Assembly (NCBI RefSeq): GCF_040546595.1
Contig: NZ_JBEPOB010000001.1
Coordinates: 2,047,001-2,111,000 of the forward strand
Direction of reading: 5' to 3'
DNA: 64,000 nt
DNA from: Bosea sp. OAE506
GTDB lineage: Bacteria; Pseudomonadota; Alphaproteobacteria; Rhizobiales; Beijerinckiaceae
The notes beneath the pieces are model-generated. The model saw only the letters and a list, made by a program, of their open reading frames with translations, had not been told where the DNA came from and searched no databases. Every line of letters starts with the position of its first letter. Within the stretch, counting starts at the first letter, position 1. Shown one piece after another: positions 48,791 to 58,532 of the stretch. The translations under genes and the position numbers were made by a program.

Positions 48791-49720
48791 GTGACGACAC
48801 TCCTGCTGACCCACCCCGCCAGCCTCGCGCATGAGACACCGCTCGGCCATCCCGAACGTCCCGATCGCCTGCGGGCCGTCGAGGCGGCGCTCGAGACCGA
48901 GCGCTTCGCGCCGCTGATTCGCGAGGCCGCCCCGCGCGGCACGCTGGAGCAGATCGGCCTGTGCCATCCGCGCGCCTTCATCGAGGCTGTGCTGGCGGCG
49001 TCGCCCGAGCAAGGGCTGGTGCCCTTCGACGCGGACACGACGATGTCGCCCGGCACGGTCGAGGCGGTGCTCCACGGTGTCGGCGGGGCGGTTCAGGCGG
49101 TGGACGAGGTCATGACCGGGCGCGTCGCCAACGCCTTCAGCGCCACACGGCCGCCCGGCCACCATGCCGAGAGCGTGAAGGCAATGGGGTTCTGCTTCTT
49201 CAACCAGGGGGCCATCGCCGCCCGCCACGCCCAGCGCAGCCACGGCGCGGAGCGGGTCGCGATCCTCGACTGGGACGTTCATCACGGCAACGGCACCCAG
49301 GAGATCTTCTGGGACGACGCGAGCGTGCTCTACGCCTCGAGCCACGAGATGCCGCTCTATCCCGGGACGGGTGCCCTCTCCGAGCGCGGCGCTCATGGCA
49401 CCATCGTCAATGCCCCGCTGAGCGCCGGCGACGGGTCGGACGCCTTTCGCGAGGCGATGGAGAGCGTGCTGCTGCCGCGCATCGCCGCGTTCTCGCCGGA
49501 TTTGATCATCATTTCGGCGGGGTTCGATGCTCATTGGCGCGATCCGCTGGCCAATCTGAACCTGAAGGAGCCCGATTTCGCCTGGGCGACGCAGGAGCTG
49601 ATGGCGATCGCGGATCGCTGCTGCGGCGGGCGCGTCGTTTCGGTGCTGGAGGGTGGCTACGATCTGGAGGGTCTCTCCCGTTCCGCGGCCGCCCATGTGA
49701 TGGCGCTGATGCGGGGATGA
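48791..49720 (+). CDS. Histone deacetylase family protein
   Basis: This is a 309-residue zinc deacetylase. The metal and catalytic residues are visible in RPPGHHAESVKAMGFCFFNQ (His pair), LDWDVHHGNGTQEIF (Asp, His) and SAGFDAHWRDPLANL. Bacterial members act on acetylpolyamines or acetylated small molecules. The GTG start at 48791 keeps the usual MTTLLLTHPA opening. No operon partner is seen. Confidence 0.93.
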   Translation: MTTLLLTHPASLAHETPLGHPERPDRLRAVEAALETERFAPLIREAAPRGTLEQIGLCHPRAFIEAVLAASPEQGLVPFDADTTMSPGTVEAVLHGVGGAVQAVDEVMTGRVANAFSATRPPGHHAESVKAMGFCFFNQGAIAARHAQRSHGAERVAILDWDVHHGNGTQEIFWDDASVLYASSHEMPLYPGTGALSERGAHGTIVNAPLSAGDGSDAFREAMESVLLPRIAAFSPDLIIISAGFDAHWRDPLANLNLKEPDFAWATQELMAIADRCCGGRVVSVLEGGYDLEGLSRSAAAHVMALMRG

Positions 49721-49961
49721 CGCTGCGTCGCATCGGCCCGTGAGTAGCGTTCATCATGGGTTCAGAGGTGTGCGGGCAGGAGAAGCGTGCTAGTGCGGGG
49801 CCGCGTTGCGGCACTCGCCCGGCCGGGGGAATCGACTGGGAAAACGGCGTCGGGTCGCGCGTTTTCCAGCAACAACGGGGTGCGTGAGGCTGCGTCAGAT
49901 CGGGGAGGGCGCCAGTGGCGGCCGCTTCGCGAGACTGACGCGCCGTGCGCAACAGGGCGCG

Positions 49962-52900
49962 ATGAACGACATGACCATCCTGTCGGGAACGACCGACCAG
50001 GCGAGCCCGACCGTCGTCGCCATGATGGCGGGCGACAAGCGTGCCGATCTGCTGCGCGACGAGGTGCTGGGCGAAGTCCTCGCCGCCACCGTCGAGGGCC
50101 GCGGCAGCCATCCCGCATTGGTCGATGGCAGCCGCCGGCTGAGCTATGAGGAGGTCTGGGCGCAGGCGGGCCGGCAGGCGCGCGGGCTCTCGCGCCAGGG
50201 CGTCGGGCCCGGCGATCTCGTCGGCCTTTGGATGCCGCGGGGCATCGACCTGCTGATCGCGCAGATCGCGATCACCCGCGCGGGAGCGGCCTGGGTACCC
50301 TTCGACGCCGAAGCACCCGTGGACCGCATCGCGGTCTGCCTCGCCGATGCGCAGGCCAAGGGCATCGTCACCTGCGAGGCGTGGACCGGCCGCGCCGCTG
50401 CTACAGAGCGCAGCGTCTGGACGCCGGACGCGCTCGCCCAGGGCGATGACGGCCACCCGATGCCCGCCCGGGCGCCTGGGCTGACGCGCGAGCATCCGGC
50501 CTATCTGATCTACACCTCCGGCTCGACGGGAACGCCCAAGGCGATCGTCATCAGCCACCGCAACATCTGCCATTTCCTGCGCTCGGGGAACGCCCTCTAC
50601 GGGATCGGCCCCGAGGACGTCGTCTTCCAGGGCGCCTCGGTCGCGTTCGACCTGTCGATGGAGGAGATCTGGACGCCCTATCTGGCGGGCGCGACGCTCT
50701 TCGTCGCCTCGCCGGAGATGATGGGCGATGCCGAGAAGCTGCCGGCGATCCTCACCGAGGCCGGCGTCACCGTGATCGACACGGTGCCGACGCTGCTCGG
50801 CATCCTGCCGTCCGACGTGCCCTCGCTGAAGCTGATCCTGCTCGGCGGCGAGGCGCTGCCGCCGGCGACCGTTCAGAAATGGTCGAAGCCGGGCCGGCGC
50901 ATCCTCAACACCTATGGCCCGACCGAGGCCACAGTGGTGGCCACGGCTGCGGAGGTTCATCCCGGAGAAACCGTCACCATCGGCCGGCCAATCGCCAACT
51001 ACACCGCCTATGTTGTCAACGAGGCGATGGCGCTGGTCGGCCCCGGCGAGCAGGGCGAGTTGCTGATCGGCGGCCCGGGCGTGGCGCAGGGCTATCACGG
51101 CCGCCCCGAGCTCACGGCCGAGAAGTTCATCGCCAATCCGTTCGGCCAGCCCTTCGGCCCCGAGGATCCGGTGCTCTACCGTTCGGGCGACGCGGTCAGC
51201 CTCGACGAGGCCGGCAACATCGTCTTCCACGGGCGCATCGACGACCAGATCAAGATTCGTGGGTTCCGTGTCGAGCTCGGCGAGATCGAGTCGAAGCTCG
51301 CCGATGAGCCGGGCGTGCATCAGGCCGCCGTGGTGATGCGGACCGACGACGAGATCGAGCGCCTCGTCGCCTTCGTTGTGGCAGAGCCCGGCGTCGCCGT
51401 CGACGGCGCGGTGCTGCGCGCCGCGCTGCGGGAGAAACTGCCGCCCTATATGGTGCCGGCGCATTTCGAGGCGGTGGGCTCGCTGCCGCGCATGGTCTCC
51501 GGCAAGGTCGACCGGCGGATGCTGAAGGCCGCGCCGCTGACGGCGCCGAGCGCGCCGGGCGAGCAGGAGCCGCCGCGCAACGCCACCGAGGCCGCACTGC
51601 TCGACGCCGCCAAGCGCGTGCTGGGCGCATCCAGCCTGCCGCTGGAGGCCGATTTCTTCGTCGATCTCGGCGGGCATTCGCTGCTGGCGGCGCGCTTCAT
51701 CTCGATCGTCCGCGAGAACCCGTCCTATGCCGGCATCACGCTGCAGGACGTCTATGGCGCCCGCACGCTGCGCGGCATGGCGGCGCTCCTGGACGGTCGC
51801 GGCATCGCCGCGGCTGAAGACCTCTCCTTCACGCCGCCGCCCTTCCTGCGCCGCTTCCTCTGCGGGCTGGCCCAGGCGGTGGCGCTGCCGCTGATCATCG
51901 GCCTCTCGACGGCGCAGTGGCTCGGCATCTTCGTCACCTACATGCTGCTGTCGGGCGAGGATCTGCCGCTGGTCGGCCAGATCTTCGCGCTGCTCGGCGT
52001 CTATGTCGCCATCACCATCGTCACCGGGCTCATCGCCATCGCGCTGAAATGGATCGTGCTGGGGCGGACCAAGCCCGGCGTCTATCCGCTCTGGGGCGTC
52101 TATTATTTCCGCTGGTGGTTCGCGGCGCGCGTCGCCGGGCTCGTCCACATCAAATGGCTGCAGGGCTCGCCGGTGATGCGGGTCTACTGGCGGCTCCTGG
52201 GTGCCAAGGTCGGGCGCGACGTCATCATCTCCGACTACGAGGCCGGCGCGATCGACTTGATCGAGATCGGTGACGGGACCAGCTTCGGCTCCAAGACCAC
52301 CTTCGCCAATGGCGAGGCGATCGGCGACAAGCTGATCATCGGTCGCATCACCATTGGGCGCGACGTCTGCGCCGGCGCGTCGGTCGTCTTCGGCCATGAC
52401 TGCGTGATCGGCGACCATGCCGAAATCGCCGACCTGACCCCGATCCCGCCGAAGGCGCGCATCGCCGACGCCGAGATCTGGGACGGCTCGCCGGCCCGCA
52501 AGACCGGCATGGTCGATCTCGCGGCCCTGCCGCCGCAGGCCGAGGCCGGCCCGGCTCGCCGTTCGGCGCTGACCGCCTTCTACGTGCTGATGCTCGTCGT
52601 CGTGCCGCCGATCAGCCTGCTGCCGATCTTCCCGGCGTTCTGGCTGTTCGACCAGATCGACGACTGGATCTCGACCTGGTCGGAGATCAGCTATCTCTGG
52701 TATCTGCCACTCCTGACCTGGCCGACCGCGATCGGACTGATCTCCTTCACCGTCTTCCTGATGGCGGGGCTGCGCTGGGCGATCCTGCCGCGGGTGACCT
52801 CCGGCTCCTATTCTATCCATTCCGGCTTCTATGCCCGCAAATGGACGGTGGCGCTGGCCACCGAGGTCACGCTCGAGACACTGTCCTCGCTGTTTGCCAC

Positions 52901-53984
52901 CATCTACATGCGTGCCTGGTACCGGCTGATGGGCGCCCGCATCGGCTCCGGTGCCGAAATCTCGACCAATCTCTCCGGCCGCTACGACCTGACCGGGATC
53001 GGGGCGGGCAACTTCATCGCCGACGAGGTCGTCTTCGGCGACGAGGACATGCGCCGCGGCTATATGCGGCTCGACATGACGCGCACCGGCGAGCAGGTCT
53101 TCGTCGGAAACGACGCCGTCGTGCCGCCGGGCGCAGTCATCCCCGACCGCGTGCTGATCGGCATCAAGTCGAAGCCACCGGCCAATGACCGGATGCAGCC
53201 CGGCGACACCTGGTTCGGCTCGCCGCCGATCAAGCTGCCGAACCGGCAGAAGGTCGATCTTGGCGCGGACTGGACCTACAAGCCCTCGCTGCGCAAGCAG
53301 ATGGCGCGCGGCGCCTTCGAGGCCCTGCACACCTCCTTCCCGGCGATGCTGTTCATCACCTTCGGCACGATCGCGGTCGATCTCGTGCTGCAGCAGCGCA
53401 TCAACGAGCAGGACTGGGTCGGGCTGGTGCTCTCATTCATGGGCGTCGCGGTTCTGATCGCTGTCATCCAGGCGCTGATCTGCGCCGCGATGAAGTGGCT
53501 GATGATGGGCGTCTACAAGCCCGTGATGAAGCCGATGTGGTCCTGGTGGGCGATGCGCACCGAGGCGGTGGCGGTGCTCTACTGGGGGCTCGGCGGCAAG
53601 GTACTGTTCGACTACCTGCGCGGCACGCCTTTCCTGCCCTGGTTCCTGAAGCTGTTCGGCGCGAAATACGGCAAGGGCGTCTGGCTCGACTCGACCGACA
53701 TCACCGAGTTCGACTGCATCGATGTCGGCGACTTCTGCACCGTGAACGCCCATTCCGCCCTGCAGACCCATCTCTACGAGGACCGGGTGATGAAGGTCGG
53801 CCGGGTCAAGCTCGGAAAGGGCGTCTGCGTCGGGGCCGGGGCGACGGTGCTCTACGACACCCATGTCGGCGACTACGCACAGGTCGGGCTGCTGACCGTC
53901 ATCATGAAGGGCGAGAACCTGCCGGCGCATACGCGCTGGGAGGGGGCGCCTGCGGTGCCCGCGCCGGTGCCTGCGGGGCATTGA
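49962..53984 (+). CDS. Pls/PosA-type membrane amino-acid polymerase (NRPS-like)
   Basis: This is a 1340-residue stand-alone nonribosomal enzyme. It has an adenylation domain (A3 LIYTSGSTGTPKAIVISH near residue 182, A5 NTYGPTEATV, A8 GRIDDQIKIRGFRVELGEIE near 420, A10 PRMVSGKVDRR), a carrier protein (FFVDLGGHSLLAARF near 567-575), then a membrane part from about 625 with six or more spans interleaved with three hexapeptide-repeat (left-handed beta-helix) segments. There is no condensation or thioesterase domain. This is the layout of epsilon-poly-lysine synthetase (Pls). By my alignment the pocket residues read DLEDLGTVVK, close to the beta-lysine code I recall as DTEDVGTMVK. The start is the ATG at 49962. 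Confidence 0.87.
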   Translation: MNDMTILSGTTDQASPTVVAMMAGDKRADLLRDEVLGEVLAATVEGRGSHPALVDGSRRLSYEEVWAQAGRQARGLSRQGVGPGDLVGLWMPRGIDLLIAQIAITRAGAAWVPFDAEAPVDRIAVCLADAQAKGIVTCEAWTGRAAATERSVWTPDALAQGDDGHPMPARAPGLTREHPAYLIYTSGSTGTPKAIVISHRNICHFLRSGNALYGIGPEDVVFQGASVAFDLSMEEIWTPYLAGATLFVASPEMMGDAEKLPAILTEAGVTVIDTVPTLLGILPSDVPSLKLILLGGEALPPATVQKWSKPGRRILNTYGPTEATVVATAAEVHPGETVTIGRPIANYTAYVVNEAMALVGPGEQGELLIGGPGVAQGYHGRPELTAEKFIANPFGQPFGPEDPVLYRSGDAVSLDEAGNIVFHGRIDDQIKIRGFRVELGEIESKLADEPGVHQAAVVMRTDDEIERLVAFVVAEPGVAVDGAVLRAALREKLPPYMVPAHFEAVGSLPRMVSGKVDRRMLKAAPLTAPSAPGEQEPPRNATEAALLDAAKRVLGASSLPLEADFFVDLGGHSLLAARFISIVRENPSYAGITLQDVYGARTLRGMAALLDGRGIAAAEDLSFTPPPFLRRFLCGLAQAVALPLIIGLSTAQWLGIFVTYMLLSGEDLPLVGQIFALLGVYVAITIVTGLIAIALKWIVLGRTKPGVYPLWGVYYFRWWFAARVAGLVHIKWLQGSPVMRVYWRLLGAKVGRDVIISDYEAGAIDLIEIGDGTSFGSKTTFANGEAIGDKLIIGRITIGRDVCAGASVVFGHDCVIGDHAEIADLTPIPPKARIADAEIWDGSPARKTGMVDLAALPPQAEAGPARRSALTAFYVLMLVVVPPISLLPIFPAFWLFDQIDDWISTWSEISYLWYLPLLTWPTAIGLISFTVFLMAGLRWAILPRVTSGSYSIHSGFYARKWTVALATEVTLETLSSLFATIYMRAWYRLMGARIGSGAEISTNLSGRYDLTGIGAGNFIADEVVFGDEDMRRGYMRLDMTRTGEQVFVGNDAVVPPGAVIPDRVLIGIKSKPPANDRMQPGDTWFGSPPIKLPNRQKVDLGADWTYKPSLRKQMARGAFEALHTSFPAMLFITFGTIAVDLVLQQRINEQDWVGLVLSFMGVAVLIAVIQALICAAMKWLMMGVYKPVMKPMWSWWAMRTEAVAVLYWGLGGKVLFDYLRGTPFLPWFLKLFGAKYGKGVWLDSTDITEFDCIDVGDFCTVNAHSALQTHLYEDRVMKVGRVKLGKGVCVGAGATVLYDTHVGDYAQVGLLTVIMKGENLPAHTRWEGAPAVPAPVPAGH

Positions 53985-54056
53985 GCGACAGCATGGTGTT
54001 TGACCGCCAGTCCTGCCCGGGACTATGAGCCTGCACGGATTTCTGTGCAGGTTTCC

Positions 54057-55175
54057 ATGTCCCACAACAGCTTCGGCCATCTCTTCCGCGTCACGACCTT
54101 CGGCGAGAGCCATGGGCCGGCCATCGGCTGTGTGGTCGATGGCTGCCCGCCGCTGATCCCGCTGAGCGAGGCCGACATCCAGGGCGATCTCGATCGCCGC
54201 CGGCCCGGCCAGTCGCGCTTCACCACGCAGCGCCAGGAGCCCGATCAGGTCCGCATCGTCTCGGGCGTCTTTGCGCGTGAGAGCGACGGCGTGCAGGTGA
54301 CGACCGGCACCTCGATCGGCCTGATGATCGACAATGTCGACCAGCGCTCGAAGGACTATTCCGAGATCAAGGATAAGTACCGGCCGGGCCATGCCGATTT
54401 CACCTATGACGTGAAATACGGCATCCGCGACTATCGCGGCGGCGGGCGGTCCTCGGCGCGCGAGACGGCGATGCGGGTGGCGGCGGGGGCGATCGCGCGC
54501 CGGGTGGTGCCGGGGCTCGTCGTCCGCGGGGCGCTGGTCCAGATGGGGCCGCACAAGATCGACCGCGCCAATTGGGACTGGGAGGAGGTCGGTCGCAATC
54601 CCTTCTTCTGCCCGGATGCGAAGGCGGCCGCCTTCTTCGAGGGCTATCTCGACGGCGTGCGGAAGTCCGGATCGTCGACTGGAGCGGTTCTCGAGATCGT
54701 CGCGGAGGGCGTCCCCGCTGGGCTGGGCGCGCCGATCTACGGCAAGCTCGACGCCGAGATCGCGGCGGCGCTGATGAGCATCAACGCCGTCAAGGGCGTC
54801 GAGATCGGCGACGGCTTCGACGCGGCCGCGCTTTCCGGCGAGGAGAACGCCGACGAGATGCGGGCGGGCAATGACGGCCGGCCGCTGTTCCTCTCCAACC
54901 ATGCCGGCGGTATCCTCGGCGGCATCTCGACGGGACAGCCGGTCGTGGCGCGTTTCGCGGTCAAGCCGACCTCGTCGATCCTCGCGACGCGAGCGACCGT
55001 GACGCGCAGTGGCGGCGAGGCCGAGATGTTCACCAAGGGCCGCCACGATCCCTGCGTCGGCATCCGTGCCGTGCCGGTGGGCGAGGCCATGGTCGCCTGC
55101 GTCCTGGCCGATCATTTCCTGCGCCACCGGGCGCAGGTCGGCGTGGTCAAGGCGCGCTGGCCTTTCCAAGAGTGA
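54057..55175 (+). CDS. aroC: Chorismate synthase
   Basis: This 372-residue enzyme makes chorismate from EPSP with reduced FMN. It begins [28 protein letters not shown] and has [37 protein letters not shown] and [19 protein letters not shown]. The ATG at 54057 precedes this conserved start. The neighbours ribB and folP also belong to vitamin and aromatic metabolism. Confidence 0.97.
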   Translation: MSHNSFGHLFRVTTFGESHGPAIGCVVDGCPPLIPLSEADIQGDLDRRRPGQSRFTTQRQEPDQVRIVSGVFARESDGVQVTTGTSIGLMIDNVDQRSKDYSEIKDKYRPGHADFTYDVKYGIRDYRGGGRSSARETAMRVAAGAIARRVVPGLVVRGALVQMGPHKIDRANWDWEEVGRNPFFCPDAKAAAFFEGYLDGVRKSGSSTGAVLEIVAEGVPAGLGAPIYGKLDAEIAAALMSINAVKGVEIGDGFDAAALSGEENADEMRAGNDGRPLFLSNHAGGILGGISTGQPVVARFAVKPTSSILATRATVTRSGGEAEMFTKGRHDPCVGIRAVPVGEAMVACVLADHFLRHRAQVGVVKARWPFQE

Positions 55176-55213
55176 CGGTGCGCATCGCGCGCGTGACCCG
55201 ATAGCGTCCTTGC

Positions 55214-55232
55214 ATTTCAGCCATACTGAAAT
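55214..55232. promoter_or_regulatory. Inverted repeat upstream of HTH-ribB
   Basis: ATTTCAG-CCATA-CTGAAAT is a 7-bp perfect palindrome with a 5-base centre, a good size for a helix-turn-helix dimer. Confidence 0.5.
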
Positions 55233-55242
55233 TGCGCGCCTG

Positions 55243-55259
55243 CTTCATTGCAGATGAAG
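55243..55259. promoter_or_regulatory. Second inverted repeat upstream of HTH-ribB
   Basis: CTTCAT-TGCAG-ATGAAG is a 6-bp perfect palindrome with a 5-base centre, 24 bases before the start codon. Confidence 0.45.
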
Positions 55260-55282
55260 GGCGGCTGCCCTAACTTGTCGGT

Positions 55283-56560
55283 ATGAAGCTCGATGCCTGG
55301 CTGTCACACAACAAGATCGGCCGCAGCGCCTTTGCGCGGCTGGTCGGCCTATCGCCGGCCAGCGTGACGGCGCTCTGCAACGACCAGAGCGCCTGGATCT
55401 CGCGCGAAAGCGCCGAGCGCATCGCCGCCGCCACCGGCGGCGCCGTCACCCCCAATGATTTCCTCGGCCTGGTCAGGCCGCGCGAGGCCGCCATGCCCAA
55501 CAACGTCACCGCTACCATCGAGGCCTTCGCCCGCGGCGAGATCGTCATCGTCACCGATGACGATGATCGCGAGAACGAGGGCGATCTGATCGTCGCCGCC
55601 TCGCTCTGCACGCCGGAGAAGATGGCCTTCATCATCCGCAACACCTGCGGCATCGTTTGCGCGCCCCTGACCGCATCCGAAGCCCGGCGCCTGCGACTGG
55701 ACCCGATGGTGTCCTCGAACGACGCGCCGCTGGGCACGGCCTTCACGGTCACGGTCGACGTCAAGCACGGGCTGACGACCGGCATCTCGGCCGAGCAGCG
55801 CTGCAACACGGTGCGGGCGCTGGCGAACGGCAATATGGGCGCGGGCGACTTCGTGCGGCCGGGCCATGTCTTCCCGCTGATCGCCAAGGAGGGCGGGGTG
55901 CTGATGCGCTCGGGCCATACCGAGGCGGCGGTGGACCTGTGCAAGCTCGCCGATCTGCCGGCGGTCGGCGTCATCTGCGAACTCGCCAATGACGACGGCA
56001 CGGTGATGAAGGGGCCGCAGATCGTCGCCTTCGCCGAGAAGCACGGCCTGAAGCAGATCACGGTGGCGGACCTCATCGCCTATCGCCAGTCGCGCGAGAA
56101 GCTGGTCGAGCGGGTCCATTCCTTCCCGGTGAAGAGCGCCTTCGGCGAGATGACGGGCCATGTCTATGTGACACCGTTCGACGACACGCAGCATTTCGCC
56201 TTCGTGATGGGCAAGATCGGCGAAGGCGAGCGCATCCCGTCGCGGCTGCACCGCGCCGACGTCGTGGCCGATGTGATCGGCGGAGCGGGCGCTATCCAGT
56301 GTGCGCTGCGGGCCTTCCAGGAGGATGGGCGCGGCGTGCTGGTCTATCTGCGCGACGGTTCGGCCGGCGTGCCGATCAAGCCGGTCGAGGAGGGGGCGGA
56401 TGCGCAGCGCAGCCAGCAATGGCGCGAGGTCGGCCTCGGGGCGCAGATTCTGCGCGATCTCGGCGTGCGTTCGATCGTGAACCTGGCCTCGTCGCCGCGC
56501 TCCTTCGTCGGGCTCAGCGGGTTCGGCATCGAGATCGCGGAAACCCGCCCGCTGACGTGA
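55283..56560 (+). CDS. ribB: HTH-fused 3,4-dihydroxy-2-butanone 4-phosphate synthase with degenerate RibA domain
   Basis: This 425-residue protein has three parts. Residues 1-60 (MKLDAWLSHNKIGRSAFARLVGLSPASVTALCND and on) look like a Cro/YdaS-type helix-turn-helix. Residues about 75-275 are RibB, with DDDDRENEGDL and RSGHTEAAVDLCKLA. The rest resembles GTP cyclohydrolase II, but the zinc block CxxGDxLGS..CDCG reads LHRADVVADVIGGAGAIQC, so it cannot bind zinc there (a RibBX type). It makes the four-carbon riboflavin precursor; the DNA-binding part suggests self-control. Confidence 0.9.
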   Translation: MKLDAWLSHNKIGRSAFARLVGLSPASVTALCNDQSAWISRESAERIAAATGGAVTPNDFLGLVRPREAAMPNNVTATIEAFARGEIVIVTDDDDRENEGDLIVAASLCTPEKMAFIIRNTCGIVCAPLTASEARRLRLDPMVSSNDAPLGTAFTVTVDVKHGLTTGISAEQRCNTVRALANGNMGAGDFVRPGHVFPLIAKEGGVLMRSGHTEAAVDLCKLADLPAVGVICELANDDGTVMKGPQIVAFAEKHGLKQITVADLIAYRQSREKLVERVHSFPVKSAFGEMTGHVYVTPFDDTQHFAFVMGKIGEGERIPSRLHRADVVADVIGGAGAIQCALRAFQEDGRGVLVYLRDGSAGVPIKPVEEGADAQRSQQWREVGLGAQILRDLGVRSIVNLASSPRSFVGLSGFGIEIAETRPLT

Positions 56561-56566
56561 GCGGCG

Positions 56567-57163
56567 CTACACCCAGTCGGCGCGGTTGCCGGTGACGACC
56601 AGGATCTTGCCCTGCCAGATCTCGACCATCGAGGCCTTGGCCGGTGGCACGGCCCCGACGAGGGCGAGCACGGCGCGGGCGACGCCGCCATGGCTGACCA
56701 CCACGGTCTCGCCGGGCAGCCCCTCCAGAACCGGCCGGATGCGCTCGGCGAGCATGGCGTAGCTCTCGCCGCCGGGTGGCACGAAGCTCCATTTGTCGCG
56801 CTCGCGCAGCTGCGCCTGCTCGCGCTCGGCCTTGCGGATGTCGCGCCAGGTGTAGCCCTCCCAGCTGCCGAAGGTCAGCTCCTTCAGCCGGTCGTCGGTG
56901 CGGTAGGCGCCTGCCTCCATCCCCAGCGTGGCGCGCAGGATGTCCATCGTCTCGCGCGCCCGCTTCATCGGCGAGCCGATATAGTCGAGCGCAGCAAAGC
57001 CGGGAGCCAGCGTCCGCAGTCGCTCGGCCGCTTCGGCTGCCTGACGCCGGCCGAGATCGTTGAGGGGGATGTCCTGGCCGCCCTGGAGGCGGCCCTCGCG
57101 ATTCCAGTCGGTCTCGCCGTGGCGGATGAGGATGAGCCGGTGCGGGAGCGTGATCGGGACCAT
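56567..57163 (-). CDS. Histidine phosphatase family protein
   Basis: This is a 198-residue phosphoglycerate-mutase-like enzyme. LILIRHGETDWNREGRLQG is the catalytic RHG motif, with ELTFGSWEG and VVVSHGGVARAVLALV. It ends 6 bases from the ribB stop, tail to tail. The substrate is unknown; related proteins are broad sugar-phosphate or cobalamin-pathway phosphatases. Confidence 0.92.
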   Translation of the reverse strand: MVPITLPHRLILIRHGETDWNREGRLQGGQDIPLNDLGRRQAAEAAERLRTLAPGFAALDYIGSPMKRARETMDILRATLGMEAGAYRTDDRLKELTFGSWEGYTWRDIRKAEREQAQLRERDKWSFVPPGGESYAMLAERIRPVLEGLPGETVVVSHGGVARAVLALVGAVPPAKASMVEIWQGKILVVTGNRADWV

Positions 57164-57315
57164 GCCGGGCTTCTGCACCGTGCCGGGCGCGAGGTCAAAG
57201 CATCTGCCAGATGCGGGGCCATGCGTCGCAGCCATGGCGGCGCGCCGCCGTTTTGTTTGGCCTGTCGCAGTCGCCGGTCTATAGGCGGCTCTCCGTCCCT
57301 TTCGGATGCCGCTTC

Positions 57316-58161
57316 ATGCCGCCGGCCCTGACATTGCCCGATGGTCGCAGGCTCGCCCTGAACGACCGCCCCCTGCTGATGGGGATCGTCAACATCACGC
57401 CCGATTCCTTCTCCGATGGCGGGATGCTGCAGAACGCCGAGCAGGCGATCGCGCATGGTGTCAGGCTGGTGGAGGAGGGCGCCGACATCGTCGATGTCGG
57501 CGGGGAATCGACGCGGCCCGGCCATGCGCCGCTCGATGCGGCTACCGAGCTCGGACGTGTGCTGCCGGTGATCGCCGGCCTGCGCGAGCGGGTCGGCACG
57601 CCGCTGTCGATCGACACCTGGAAGGCCGAAGTGGCGGAGGTGGCGCTGGAGGCGGGCGTCTCGATCGTCAACGATGTCTGGGGCGCGCAGCGCGACCCGG
57701 CCATTGCCGGTGTCGCCGCGCGGCACGGCGCCCCGATCATCCTGATGCACAACCGCGAGACGACCGACCCCGGGCTCGACATCCTGTCCGACGTGCTGCG
57801 CTTCCTCGAACGGTCGATCGCGATTGCGCGCGAGGCGGGTGTGCCGCGCGAGCAGATCGTCGTCGATCCCGGCATCGGGTTGTTCGGCAAGACGCCGGAG
57901 CAGTCGCTGCGCCTGATCCGCGAACTGGCACAGCTCGAGAGCCTAGGATGCCCGGTCCTGCTCGGGGCCTCGCGGAAATCGGTGATCGGTGTCGTCACGG
58001 GCCAGAGTGTTCCCGCCGAGCGCGTCGCCGGCAGCGTCGCCGCCCATCTCTTCGGGGCGACGCAGGGAGCGGCCATCATTCGCGCCCATGACATCGCCCC
58101 GCATGTGCAGGCGTTCAAGGTCTGGGCCGCCCTGTCACAGTCTTCGGAGCCAAGCGCGTGA
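57316..58161 (+). CDS. folP: Dihydropteroate synthase
   Basis: This 281-residue enzyme joins p-aminobenzoate to the pterin diphosphate. Motifs are LMGIVNITPDSFSDGG, VDVGGESTRPGH, SIDTWKAEVAEVA, LMHNRE and GASRKSVIG. It is first of the folP-folB-folK unit, with a GTGA overlap into folB. Confidence 0.97.
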   Translation: MPPALTLPDGRRLALNDRPLLMGIVNITPDSFSDGGMLQNAEQAIAHGVRLVEEGADIVDVGGESTRPGHAPLDAATELGRVLPVIAGLRERVGTPLSIDTWKAEVAEVALEAGVSIVNDVWGAQRDPAIAGVAARHGAPIILMHNRETTDPGLDILSDVLRFLERSIAIAREAGVPREQIVVDPGIGLFGKTPEQSLRLIRELAQLESLGCPVLLGASRKSVIGVVTGQSVPAERVAGSVAAHLFGATQGAAIIRAHDIAPHVQAFKVWAALSQSSEPSA

Positions 58162-58532
58162 GCGAAACCGGCGTCATTCTGATCGAGAAGCTCGATATCT
58201 ACGCCTATCACGGCTTCTTTTCCGAGGAGGAACGGCTGGGGCAGCGCTTCGTGCTCGACCTCGCGCTGGAAACCGATCTGCGGCCGTCCGCCGTCAGCGA
58301 CGCGCTGGCCGATACCGTGAACTACGGCACCGTCGTCGGCGTGGTGACGGAGGTCTTCACCACGCGCCGCTTCAACCTGCTGGAGGCGGCCGCCCGCGCG
58401 GTGGCGATGGCCGTTCTGGAGCGTTTTCCCCCCGTCACCCGCGTCGAGGTCACGCTGCGCAAGCCGGCCCCGCCAATCCATGCGACGCTCGCCAGCGTCG
58501 GCATCAAGCTGAGTTTTGCGCGTGAGGGTTGA
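58158..58532 (+). CDS. folB: Dihydroneopterin aldolase
   Basis: This 124-residue subunit has IEKLDIYAYHGFFSEEERLGQRFVLDL, NYGTVV and LLEAAARAVAMAVLERF, with the active-site Glu and Tyr of the family. A GTG start overlaps the folP stop. Confidence 0.95.
   Translation: MSETGVILIEKLDIYAYHGFFSEEERLGQRFVLDLALETDLRPSAVSDALADTVNYGTVVGVVTEVFTTRRFNLLEAAARAVAMAVLERFPPVTRVEVTLRKPAPPIHATLASVGIKLSFAREG

Larger units (their letters stand above)
55176..55282. other. Leader of the HTH-ribB gene
   Basis: No FMN riboswitch is recognisable. Two inverted repeats fill the leader, described separately. Confidence 0.5.

Noticed and set aside
49509..53330. Leftward open frame of 1273 codons opposite the Pls-type gene
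   Set aside because: It is a mirror of the NRPS-like gene, rich in Arg, Asp and Gly with no motif. The sense strand has all adenylation motifs.
55176..55282. FMN riboswitch before the riboflavin gene
   Set aside because: The conserved RFN core (AGGGGCGGGG and partners) is not present; only two simple palindromes are seen.
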